Shown one piece after another: positions 7,401 through 13,634 of a stretch of DNA of 13,705 bases (position 1 is the stretch's first letter; each line of letters begins with the position of its first letter). A program made the translations under genes and the position numbers. The notes under the pieces are model-generated. The model did no database searches. It was not told the origin of the DNA and was given only the letters and a program-made list of their open reading frames with translations. Source of the DNA: Candidatus Colicola coprequi. Lineage in GTDB: Bacteria > Bacteroidota > Bacteroidia > Bacteroidales > Paludibacteraceae. Location: the NCBI GenBank assembly GCA_018065765.1, contig JAGHSR010000116.1, positions 1 to 13,705 on the forward strand. The letters run 5' to 3'.

Positions 7401-8815
7401 TGGCGCACATAGAGGTGCAGGGTAATGAGAGAGTCTTGGTCGTGGATATCCTTGAGTGTATGTTTGTAGTTGCCTGCCTCGGTGAGCCATCGATCGTAAA
7501 AACGATACGAGTCGCCCGGGCAGATGGTGTCGTACACGTGATGTGAGGTGACACTGCTTCGTTTGAGGATGAGGGTGACAATACTGTCGCAGCCGTCCGC
7601 CTTGGTGAACGTGTGCGAGTAGGTGCCGATAGTGAATATTCGCAAGTCGGCAAACATGTAGGTTTCGCCCTCCTCGATGCTGTCCTGCACGGTGGTATAG
7701 ACAGCAGTGCACCCTCCGGACGGTACATCGGGATAGGGTTTGTCATCGGCGGGATTGGCTTTCTCGGGATTGACAACGGCCGAACCTGTCTCAGGGTCGT
7801 AGTTGATTTCGGGGTAAGGGTCGGAGTCGCTATGTTTCTTGACAAGATTGAATTCAGACAAACTTTGAGGTTTGGTGGCGGTAGCGTGATTCACGTCTTT
7901 GATTTTGACCTGTCCATCTTCCTCCACAATAGCGGTGCCGGGACCTACATTCATGAAGGTGCCGCTATAGATATTCAAGTTGGTTTCTGTAGGGTCTTGT
8001 CGGAAAATACTGCCATTGAACGTGCCACCATCAATATTGATGCTACCTGGCTTATCGGTGTGAGCATCCATACGCAGCATCGCCGTTTGTGCTCCCCAGT
8101 TATGATTCACATTATCGTCAACGTTTACTGTGGTTGATTCCGCTGTATAAGAACCGCCGTAGATATTGATATAACCACCGGTAGTGAAGACATAGAACAC
8201 ATACGCTTTTTCGGACACAGCGGTGCAGTGGTCCACATTGATGGTGCCGGTGTAACTAACAAGGAAACATCCTGAAGAATAGGACTTGTCGTCGGAAGTT
8301 TTGCCAACCCCTTCGTGCCGCAAGCCGCAATTGTGTACCGTGACTTCCGAGTAATTGTCTGAACGGACACATGCTCCGACTTTCTCGTACATAGAGACAT
8401 TTTGCACCAGCACCTCTGCACCGGATGTGGTATATATCAGTGCAGAAATAGATCTATATCCGTTGCGTTTGCCACGCAGGGAGCCGTTGACAATACGCGC
8501 TTTGGCACTGGCTATGTATATGAGTGCGTAGTTAGAACTACCACCGAGGGCATCAATCATTTCGTTATTGCCTACGATGGTGTGACCGCCTAAGTCGAGC
8601 ATAAAATTGTAGTTGCCACTGGCTATGATGGCAGTAGCATTGTTGATGTCCTGTGTCAGAAGAATGGTGTCGGGCGTGTTGATGTTGTTTGCCTGTATGA
8701 TGGCGGCGTTGATTGCCTCAATCGTAGCACACTCGACCACTTTGGCATGTAGCGGCATGGAAGTTAACATCAATCCCCAAACCGCGACAACGAAAAGGAT
8801 AGAAAATCGTTTCAT
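4421..8815 (-). CDS. Giant T9SS-secreted repeat protein (1464 aa): beta-helix-like region, 17 GCDS repeats, sorting domain
   Basis: First gene after a good Bacteroidetes promoter. Signal peptide MKRFSILFVVAVWGLML..LHA (~1-24). Residues ~45-310 look like a right-handed parallel beta-helix (pectate-lyase-like): short recurring strands such as LDLGGHTIVGNN, INIYGGSYTAES, INIDGGTFNGS, LNIYSGTFMNV. Residues ~369-1275 hold 17 repeats of 49-61 aa. A typical unit runs YDTICxSExxxYTWxGxxxxxSGxYxDT, then GCDSIxTLHLTV, with one Cys near the start and one in the GCDS box. Two sub-types partly alternate (VEYDTIC..YTW and CEQxLPYVW). Residues ~1280-1380 form a separate domain (LPLVSLYGNRLLLLDRN ... AGSYYARI ... 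CGAYIRTRVI). Residues ~1386-1464 match a T9SS type A sorting domain (VYSSTGETLVTRTF, then GIYLMKLTNDEQ, ending LPFTVY). Inferred: secreted through the outer membrane by T9SS and anchored on the surface, probably as an adhesin or stalk. The beta-barrel gene follows at 73 nt. Confidence 0.9.
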   Translation of the reverse strand: MKRFSILFVVAVWGLMLTSMPLHAKVVECATIEAINAAIIQANNINTPDTILLTQDINNATAIIASGNYNFMLDLGGHTIVGNNEMIDALGGSSNYALIYIASAKARIVNGSLRGKRNGYRSISALIYTTSGAEVLVQNVSMYEKVGACVRSDNYSEVTVHNCGLRHEGVGKTSDDKSYSSGCFLVSYTGTINVDHCTAVSEKAYVFYVFTTGGYINIYGGSYTAESTTVNVDDNVNHNWGAQTAMLRMDAHTDKPGSINIDGGTFNGSIFRQDPTETNLNIYSGTFMNVGPGTAIVEEDGQVKIKDVNHATATKPQSLSEFNLVKKHSDSDPYPEINYDPETGSAVVNPEKANPADDKPYPDVPSGGCTAVYTTVQDSIEEGETYMFADLRIFTIGTYSHTFTKADGCDSIVTLILKRSSVTSHHVYDTICPGDSYRFYDRWLTEAGNYKHTLKDIHDQDSLITLHLYVRQPILAPADNQTLCPTEFGSFTWRGKHFASEGTYYDTIRYAVSGCDSIYYTLHLNAFASYHKRDTIVACQQVEWNGRLYTQSGIYSDTVPNSVGCDSIKTLYLTINRLVSVPVEYDTICASQAPYLWHQMSLQQSGIYYDTVRYRLSDCDSAHYQLHLTVYPAIFRDTTVYVCEQDLPFEWVVNGVTTWTTDKTGAFLHVDTIPSLTTGCDSIITLHYNGLKTQRVTVPVTAFKQYKWNGEVYTESGVYRDTAVSADGCDSITTLNLTIQNPTYARVENVSICPNDTNTYTWRGKHFNTTGTYRDTLHYLTTGFDSIYYTLQLTLLPILTHHDTLTICRGEMPYVWKDTVFNTVGTHTYSKTYTSLLTGCDSIVTLHLTVLDRFTMPVEYDTICQSELKTYTWHGQQPQASGVFYDTVRYVQTGCDSAFYELHLTVHPTLYHHFDMTVCEQELPIAILGDTIIRTVGVYDHSRRYQSVLTGCDSIVTAHVTVHAATDAPVEYDTVCVSEMSNYTWRGHKPQSAGIYRDTIYYTSGCDSIRYTLHLTVNPVLTSDSVYEMCEQDLPYVWLDTTYNTAGSFTRSTTLTSQVTGCDSVVTLHLTVHATERAVSTVTMCREMTWNGRNLTQSGTYVDTLINRFGCDSIVTLHLTVLQPTIAEEKYDTVCSSELARYRWRNRSFTQSGTYADTLYFTATGCDSAYHILHLTVGEPFISNDTIVSCDSYTWRGKTYTSSGDYLDTYTTFAGCDSIYRVHLIIRSSYALYDTITSCQAVNYHQQTYDRSGDFVVPLVSVHGCDSVYHLHLTVNGGVLYDNLPLVSLYGNRLLLLDRNSIEAQGHSFQAKDVQWFRVEGTLDNPLLPDEEDDELLVSGVEYYSYYNDEVIPAGSYYARIDQPSQGPCGAYIRTRVIKLYTSQQSTPKLAPNRVTRGEPLHIIDLDASAVYTCTVYSSTGETLVTRTFTGLEAQSIDVSLMQGIYLMKLTNDEQSQTLPFTVY
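4991..7705 (-). repeat. Seventeen tandem GCDS-type protein repeats within the giant gene
   Basis: Coding repeats of about 147-183 bp with the box GCDSI-x-TLHLTV. The box Cys (or its replacement) falls at residues 409, 460, 515, 565, 619, 680, 729, 784, 840, 895, 952, 1006, 1062, 1111, 1166, 1216 and 1265. The boundaries given run from about residue 371 to 1275. The DNA has diverged in sequence while the protein motif is kept, so this is an old expansion rather than a recent duplication. Exceptions: repeat 2 has Gln (DQDS) and repeat 8 has Phe (GFDS) in place of the box Cys; repeat 7 has Phe (AFKQ) in place of the first Cys. Confidence 0.88.
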
Positions 8816-8894
8816 GTGTTTTTAGGTATGTTTGTTTAAGTTCTGCTTGTTTAGTGGCAGTAGTAGAAAAAAACCGAACCGCCCAAAAAGCGCG

Positions 8895-8926
8895 CAAAGG
8901 TACGATATTTGAAGAATAAAAACAAA
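8895..8926 (-). promoter_or_regulatory. Bacteroidetes-type promoter for the giant-gene operon
   Basis: Read on the minus strand, a TTTG box (8926-8923) is followed after exactly 20 nt by TACCTTTG (8902-8895), matching the Bacteroidetes -33/-7 consensus TTTG/N19-21/TAnnTTTG. Transcription would begin around 8888, giving a leader of about 70 nt before the ATG at 8815. No other match was noticed before the downstream genes, so it likely drives the whole left-hand cluster. Confidence 0.82.
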
Positions 8927-8981
8927 TAATCGTGTCAAAAAAAATGATTTGCCACCTTGACATAACAAAAATTAGCAAAAA

Positions 8982-9046
8982 TGTTCCACGATTTTTGTTG
9001 CGCTATCCACCCGTAATCCACCCGTAATCCACCCGTGCGTGGAACA
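8982..9046. repeat. Inverted repeat (9-bp perfect arms) enclosing 11-bp repeats
   Basis: TGTTCCACG at 8982-8990 is the exact reverse complement of CGTGGAACA at 9038-9046. The 47 nt between contain the three 11-bp repeats. A second AT-rich inverted repeat overlaps it: AACAAAAAT at 8964-8972 and ATTTTTGTT at 8991-8999. The structure sits between the end of the DUF4249 gene and the promoter at 8895. It may be a termination structure, an operator, or the ends of a tiny mobile element; the sequence does not decide. Confidence 0.6.
9005..9037. repeat. Three tandem 11-bp repeats (ATCCACCCGTA)
   Basis: ATCCACCCGTA at 9005-9015 and 9016-9026 are identical; 9027-9037 differs only in the last base (G). 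The copies are directly abutting. Eleven base pairs is close to one helical turn, so a protein binding each copy would sit on the same face of the DNA. They lie about 80 bp upstream of the -33 box of the giant-gene promoter. Confidence 0.85.
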
Positions 9047-9185
9047 ATGGAGAATGGAGAAATGAGAATGGAGAAATGAGAATGGAGAATGCAAAATGCA
9101 AAATGCGAAATGCGAAATGGAGAATGGAGAATGGAGAATGCAGAATGCAAAATGCAAAATGCAAAATGGAGGATGGAGGATGGAG
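9046..9185. repeat. Heptamer repeat array B: 20 units in perfect 7-bp register
   Basis: Twenty consecutive 7-bp units with no register break: AATGGAG, AAATGAG, AATGCAA, AATGCGA, AATGCAG and GATGGAG, arranged in runs (for example AATGGAG x3 at 9116-9136, AATGCAA x3 at 9144-9164, GATGGAG x2 at 9172-9185). The array starts on the last base of the 9-bp inverted repeat and ends one base before the stop of the DUF4249 gene (9187-9189). Patches of one variant followed by another suggest growth by slippage with occasional point change. Open frames through it are low-complexity and are not genes. Confidence 0.95.
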
Positions 9186-9186
9186 G

Positions 9187-10367
9187 TTAGGGGGTGGAGG
9201 TATATTCGTAGTAGCAGGTGTCGGTGGAGGAGAGGCAGAAATGTCCGATACCTCCGTGGATATTGCATTGGATTTGTGTGCCCTCTTGGCCTCCCAGTTC
9301 TGAGAAGACATCTGCAATCTGACCTATGATATCGCCACTATTGCCCTCTACTTCGGGAGCAGAAGTCAATCGGGGCACGTAGGTGTCGATATACCCTTTG
9401 GACGCTTTCACCGACTGGACATACATATAATAGTCGCGCGTGCATGCCATCGCAATCAAACGCAGTTGAACGGCTTTTGGCGCACAATGCAGTTCTTCTA
9501 TAGTGGGCGGGAAATTGATGATATGCGCATCTGCTATCAAATCCAACGTCAAGCCGTTGCGGATGGCAGAGGCAGGCAATAGCAGATGCTGTCCGGCGAA
9601 ATAGCCGTAATCGCTTTGGTAGGTATTAAACTCCAAGAATGCGTTGTTGTATGAATACAGATAGGGCGAAAGAAGTGAGGTGGGTAATGGTCGCACGTAC
9701 GACCTATTATCAAACTTGAACGAATAACTTCCGTCAAAACACATTCCGCAACTAAGGAAAATGACATCATCCGAGTTGCCATGATATGGGGCTATGTATA
9801 GTTTGATCTTTGCTTCGGCATAGTTGGTTATTTCGACCGACTGAATAGAAACACGGATAGTATCCGGACACACTTGTGTGGCCGACGCTGAGCCATAGAG
9901 CGGATGAGAGACCCGCAGCGTGACTGTGTCGTGGGGGGAGAGGTGTAAATCATCGGTTGTGTAATATCCCAATTCATCCGCGTAAGCAGAAGCCTGAGAG
10001 GCAGGGATGTAATGTAAGTTATTGGTGAATGGAGAATGGTGATTGGTGATAATCAGGCAGGCGGAAGCGTCGCAGAGGTTGCCGTTGTGCGAACCTAAAT
10101 TGCGATAACCGCTGGAGTAGCGACTATCCGGGACTCGAATATAGCGCGCAGTGTCAGCAAAGAAGAATGAACGGGATATATACACACGCGGGGGTTCCTG
10201 CTCGTTCAACAGGGCATTGACCACCAATAGCGGTGGCTCCTCGTTGCCGTTATATGGCACGGTGGAGTAGAAAAAATCGCAGGAAGAGAGAAGCAGAATG
10301 CAAAAAGCAGAATGCAGAATGGTGATTGGGGAATGGAGAATGGAGAATGGAGAATGGAGAAGGTCAT
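9187..10367 (-). CDS. DUF4249-type outer-membrane lipoprotein, out of frame with its best start (likely phase-variable)
   Basis: The body is an intact frame from just downstream of the TonB receptor gene to TAA at 9187. It contains a lipobox LLLSSC (Cys codon 10281-10279), NGNEEPPLLVVNALLNEQEPPRVYISRS, a domain core LHLSPHDTVTLRVSHPLYG, and the ending QIQCNIHGGIGHF, which resembles the NIxGGLGIF ending of DUF4249 proteins. That family is typically encoded beside a TonB-dependent receptor, as here. The natural start is the ATG at 10367, 6 nt after the receptor stop, but it is one base out of frame with the body: the signal-peptide region is built of heptamers (10297-10359), and 4 copies of AATGGAG are present where 5 (or 2) would join ATG to body. 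With 5 copies the protein would be 395 aa with a 31-residue signal peptide before Cys32. No in-frame ATG, GTG or TTG lies nearby; the only in-frame ATG upstream, at 10527, is 154 nt inside the receptor gene. An assembly error is the alternative. Confidence 0.78.
10021..10048. repeat. Heptamer repeat array C inside the DUF4249 coding region (4 units)
   Basis: ATTGGTG, AATGGAG, AATGGTG and ATTGGTG follow one another in register, matching the family seen at 10297-10359. On the coding strand they give ITNHHSPFTNN, a stretch out of character with its surroundings, between a DASACLI strand and the following domain core. At 28 bp the array is not a multiple of three, so change in copy number here would also break or restore the frame. 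Confidence 0.75.
10297..10359. repeat. Heptamer repeat array D encoding the DUF4249 signal peptide (9 units)
   Basis: Nine 7-bp units in register: AATGCAA, AAAGCAG, AATGCAG, AATGGTG, ATTGGGG and four perfect AATGGAG (10332-10359). On the coding strand the unit is CTCCATT, which translates to the recurring heptapeptide SILHSPF. The array lies between the ATG at 10367 and the lipobox Cys codon at 10279-10281, so it supplies most of the hydrophobic part of the signal peptide. Confidence 0.93.
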
Positions 10368-10373
10368 TAGTGA

Positions 10374-12845
10374 TTAGAATTTGAAGGTATAGTTTAGTGT
10401 TGGTATGATGGGGAAGATGGAGACCTGGTTGAGTTGGTTTCCTGATACGAACATGAGGTAAGGATTTTTGTGGCAATAAGCATTGTAGATGTTCACACTC
10501 AAAATATGCTGAGCCGTGCGTAACCAACCACCTTTGCTTTTGGTAGGATCTCCCGATTTCTTGTGTGGGAGATAGAAGTTAGCTCCCAAATCCAAACGAT
10601 GATAGTTGGGCATTTGGTAGTTGTTCCGTTCGGAGATATAGTCTATCTCCTTTCCTTGTTCGGGATCGCTATAGACTTGTTCAGCCAGAGTAGCCCGATT
10701 GCCGGTACCATACACAAAAGTAGCACATATATCTATTTTTTTGGTGATTTGGTACTTGAGAGTGATACTCAGGTCGTGTTCTCGGTCGTACTTAGCGCGG
10801 AACGGTTTACCGAAATTGATTTGCATTCCTTCGCGGTCAAATCGGCGCATTGAACGATTCCAAGTATATCCTACCCAACCGGTCAGCGCGCCAAACTTGC
10901 GTTGCAAGAGCAATTCGACACCATAGCTCCATCCGTCACCGATGGCGACTTTGTCTTCCCAGCCTTGGCTCGTTCCGAAGAAACTGGCACCGTCCTTATA
11001 CTCAATCAGGTTTTTGAACTGTTTGTAATAGCCCTCCACAGACAATTCCACCTGATTGCAGATATTGTAGCTCAACCCTCCTGCTGCCTGCATGGAGCGC
11101 ATGGGAGCGATGTTTTTAGTCACCGGCACCCATAAATCGGTTGGCAGCGAAATAGACGAATTGGATAAGAGGTGAACGTATTGTGACATATACGAATAGG
11201 AAGCCTTGAATGCCAGATCCTTGTACAACAGCACGCGCACTCCCACTCTCGGTTCGATGGATGGGTAGGTTTTGCTATTGACCGAATAGAGACTTCCCCG
11301 CAGTCCTGCATTGAGCGAGAGCCACGATGTGGGGGTGTAGTTCTCCTCTACATACAAGACCGCTTCATGACCATGCAAAGTACCTTCGGTATAGGTTGTG
11401 TCCTGTTTCATAGAGGTAGGATTGCCCTTCTCATCTTCGCCTATTTCGGCAATAAAGAAATTGTTGATTGCGGGGCGGAACTGGTGGTAGGTGTATTCAG
11501 TACCAAATCGCAAGGTATGTTTAGGGGAGGGCAGAAACTCAAAATCCGTTTTGGCTGACAAGTCCATTAGGAACGATGAGTAGAGCATGGACTGGTCAAA
11601 GGAGTAAGACTCGTCTGCATAGTCTTGTTTCTCCTGCAGGGACTGCTTGAGGTGATTGAGGTAACGTGTGAAACTGATTTGCGAATTGGAGAAGAGTCGG
11701 CTGTTAAACCGGTGCTCATAGTTAGCCGCAGCCACTATATTTCCGGAAGTGGTTCGGAGGTTGGTTTTGTATTGTTCGCTTTCCGTGACGCCCTGATAGG
11801 TGTATTTGTCCTTATAATTATAGTTGACATAGATGACATCGTCGCCCATATAAAAAGATGCAGAAAGGCGGTCGTTCTCGGAAAAAGTATGTGACACTTT
11901 AGCGTTTAGGTCGTAGAAATAATAGCCACCAAAAGCCGTTCCTTCTCCTTGGCTGGCAGAAACAGCTGCCATGATTGGGGAAATCAGCGCATCGTAATAG
12001 GAGCGTCGGACAGAGATATTGAATGTTGTTTTGGCTCGAATAGTATCTCCCTGTTTGCGTGCTTGGAGTTGTTTGGCAGTGAAGATAGGTCCTCCCACAT
12101 TCAACTTGGCAGCAATCAGTCCTATAGTTAGGTTTCCGTGCCAGAAATCGCTATTGCCATCGTTCTGTCTTACATCGATGATGGATGAGAGTCTTGATCC
12201 ATAGCGTGCAGGGAAGTTGCCTTTGTAGAGTGTCACGTTTTTGACGGCATCGGCATTGAACACAGAGAACATGCCCATCGCGTGACTGACACTATACAGA
12301 GGCACACCATCCAGCAGGATGAGGTTTTCGTCAGGTCCTCCACCACGAACGTAAATGCCTGTTGCTCCTTCGCTGCCAGACTGCACTCCGGGTAGGAGTT
12401 GGATAGCCTTGAGCACATCCACTTCGCCCGCTAATGCAGGAATACCTTTGATTTGCGCCACCGGCACTTCGATGGCGGACATCTGTGTGCTCTTGGGTCC
12501 GGAGATAGACTGATGTGCCACCACCTCTACCTCATCCAGCAGAGCAGAAGTGGGTTTGAGGCGGATATTAAGCAGGGTATCTCCCTGCAAACGCATGGCA
12601 TACACCGTTGAGGGTTGGTAGCCAACATAACTGACTTGCAGCGCACAAGTATCTCCGGAAAGGGTTAATGTGTAATAGCCGGCGTTGTTGGTGACAGTAC
12701 CCAGTGAACTCAGCGCATCATAGACAGATGCGCCTATCAGCCGTTCACCCGACTCGGCATCGGAGACATACCCATTGATAGTGGCTCGTTGGGCAGAGAG
12801 GAGCAGTGGCAGAAGCAGGAATATAGATATGAATAGTTTACGCAT
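10374..12845 (-). CDS. TonB-dependent outer-membrane receptor with carboxypeptidase-regulatory-like domain (823 aa)
   Basis: The ATG at 12845 opens a signal peptide (MRKLFISIFLLLPLLLSA, cut before Gln19). Residues ~21-98 form a CarboxypepD_reg-like beta-sandwich (INGYVSDAESGERLIGASVYD ... VSYVGYQPS). Residues ~120-228 are the plug: DVLKAIQLLPGVQSGSEG, the highly typical IYVRGGGPDENLILLDGVPLY, then LYKGNFPARYGSRLSSIIDVR. Residues ~235-823 are the barrel, rich in aromatic-ended strands, closing with NYTFKF, whose terminal Phe is the outer-membrane assembly signal. The length is right for this family. It lacks the SusC-type signature and pairs with DUF4249 rather than SusD. It imports a substrate across the outer membrane using TonB-ExbBD energy; the substrate is not readable from sequence. 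It sits 12 nt downstream of the 150-aa lipoprotein gene and 6 nt before the DUF4249 ATG, clearly one operon. Confidence 0.95.
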   Translation of the reverse strand: MRKLFISIFLLLPLLLSAQRATINGYVSDAESGERLIGASVYDALSSLGTVTNNAGYYTLTLSGDTCALQVSYVGYQPSTVYAMRLQGDTLLNIRLKPTSALLDEVEVVAHQSISGPKSTQMSAIEVPVAQIKGIPALAGEVDVLKAIQLLPGVQSGSEGATGIYVRGGGPDENLILLDGVPLYSVSHAMGMFSVFNADAVKNVTLYKGNFPARYGSRLSSIIDVRQNDGNSDFWHGNLTIGLIAAKLNVGGPIFTAKQLQARKQGDTIRAKTTFNISVRRSYYDALISPIMAAVSASQGEGTAFGGYYFYDLNAKVSHTFSENDRLSASFYMGDDVIYVNYNYKDKYTYQGVTESEQYKTNLRTTSGNIVAAANYEHRFNSRLFSNSQISFTRYLNHLKQSLQEKQDYADESYSFDQSMLYSSFLMDLSAKTDFEFLPSPKHTLRFGTEYTYHQFRPAINNFFIAEIGEDEKGNPTSMKQDTTYTEGTLHGHEAVLYVEENYTPTSWLSLNAGLRGSLYSVNSKTYPSIEPRVGVRVLLYKDLAFKASYSYMSQYVHLLSNSSISLPTDLWVPVTKNIAPMRSMQAAGGLSYNICNQVELSVEGYYKQFKNLIEYKDGASFFGTSQGWEDKVAIGDGWSYGVELLLQRKFGALTGWVGYTWNRSMRRFDREGMQINFGKPFRAKYDREHDLSITLKYQITKKIDICATFVYGTGNRATLAEQVYSDPEQGKEIDYISERNNYQMPNYHRLDLGANFYLPHKKSGDPTKSKGGWLRTAQHILSVNIYNAYCHKNPYLMFVSGNQLNQVSIFPIIPTLNYTFKF

Positions 12846-12857
12846 AATGGTGACCTA

Positions 12858-13310
12858 TTACTTTTTAAAACTCAATTCTGTTTTTAGCTTGTAGTAATGG
12901 CGACGAGACGGAATGGCTGTAGAATCATTACGCATATCGATTGCCACTACGCTTGTTAGATGCAGTTCTTTTTCGTTAACGCTTTGGATAAACCATGTGG
13001 CATTTTCGCATCCATAGTCGATGATAATTTTACTACTGGCATAGACATACGTTGTATATTCTTTAGTTTGAGCACCATTTTCATATCCATAAATGCGGTT
13101 GTTGTTTGAGTCGAATATCCAAACATTTTCTCCTTGCTTGAAAGATTGCCCGTAGCAGTCTGTCTTTCCTGTTTGTGTATCTCCCAACTGGTATAAAACA
13201 TGTATAGCATTCCATTTACCGTTAAGAAGGTCTTCCGTTTGGTTTCGTTTGCATCCTACAAGCATAATTAAGGATGTCAAGGCTAAAATATATGTAGGTT
13301 TGTTTTTCAT
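12858..13310 (-). CDS. Predicted lipoprotein, lipocalin-like (150 aa)
   Basis: The ATG at 13310 starts a lipoprotein signal peptide (MKNKPTYILALTSLIMLVGC, lipobox MLVGC, Cys20). The mature part starts with LLNGKWNAIHVLYQ, resembling the first GxW strand of small lipocalin-like lipoproteins of Bacteroidetes, followed by short beta-strand-like segments (NVWIFDSNNNRIYGYEN, YTTYVYASSKIIIDYG, ATWFIQSVNEKELHLTSVV) ending YYKLKTELSFKK. The family assignment rests on this general pattern and is tentative. It lies 24 nt after the upstream lipoprotein gene and 12 nt before the TonB receptor gene, so it is in the same operon and probably faces the periplasm or outer surface as an accessory of the receptor. 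The DNA is more AT-rich than that of the receptor. Confidence 0.82.
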   Translation of the reverse strand: MKNKPTYILALTSLIMLVGCKRNQTEDLLNGKWNAIHVLYQLGDTQTGKTDCYGQSFKQGENVWIFDSNNNRIYGYENGAQTKEYTTYVYASSKIIIDYGCENATWFIQSVNEKELHLTSVVAIDMRNDSTAIPSRRHYYKLKTELSFKK

Positions 13311-13334
13311 ATTCTCTACGATTTATGTGTAGGT

Positions 13335-13595
13335 TTATTTTTTGTTAGGTAAGAAGGGACGAATAGGTGGTGTATCATCATTGTGATCACGAGCATATAT
13401 AGCAGGATTATAAACATAATTGTAAAACCATCTGGATGTTTGTTCTTCTCCAGCCACAGCATAGTCATTCGGAAGATATGTCTGTGTTGGTTTTTCAACA
13501 AATACATACTTGTTATCTGATTCAGGACTCTTCACTGAGCAACTTGCCATAAAAACTCCAAATGTTACGATAAAAAACAAAAATTTTTTTTTCAT
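13335..13595 (-). CDS. Small predicted lipoprotein (86 aa), first gene of the receptor operon
   Basis: The start at 13595 gives a lipoprotein signal (MKKKFLFFIVTFGVFMASC, lipobox FMASC, Cys19). A longer start at 13637 is rejected because it falls in the promoter -7 box. The mature part is only 68 residues, rich in Tyr, Asn, Asp and Pro (KYVFVEKPTQTYLPNDYAVA, RWFYNYVYNPAIYARDHNDD), ending PIRPFLPNKK. I recognise no family. It is preceded by a consensus Bacteroidetes promoter with a leader of about 30 nt, and followed at 24 nt by the lipocalin-like lipoprotein gene. Nine A residues follow the ATG. Probably a small outer-membrane lipoprotein working with the receptor; the role is unknown. Confidence 0.75.
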   Translation of the reverse strand: MKKKFLFFIVTFGVFMASCSVKSPESDNKYVFVEKPTQTYLPNDYAVAGEEQTSRWFYNYVYNPAIYARDHNDDTPPIRPFLPNKK

Positions 13596-13634
13596 AATTT
13601 GTGTATGTTGTTTTTTTACTTTAATTTTGCAGTG

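Noticed and set aside
8816..9045. Search for an RNA gene, riboswitch or tRNA in the non-coding stretch
   Set aside because: No cloverleaf or known riboswitch core was recognisable; only the promoter, inverted repeats and 11-bp repeats could be supported.
9046..9185. Possible CRISPR array
   Set aside because: Units are 7 bp and directly abutting, with no spacers and no cas genes nearby.
9003..9329. Several overlapping open frames of 71-104 codons on both strands around 9003-9329, rich in ILHSPFS or MQNAKC units
   Set aside because: They are produced by translating the heptamer array, which lacks stop codons; composition is low-complexity, no start or promoter context fits, and they overlap the DUF4249 gene end.
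10368..10527. In-frame upstream extension of the DUF4249 frame to an ATG at 10527
   Set aside because: It would overlap the TonB receptor coding sequence by 154 nt, gives hydrophilic sequence before the signal peptide, and ignores the well-placed ATG at 10367.
13583..13592. Run of nine A after the ATG of the 86-aa lipoprotein, and eight A around the start of the 318-aa gene (2837-2844), as homopolymer phase switches
   Set aside because: MKKK/MKKN starts with poly-A are very common in AT-rich Bacteroidetes signal peptides, and both genes are in frame; nothing points to switching.
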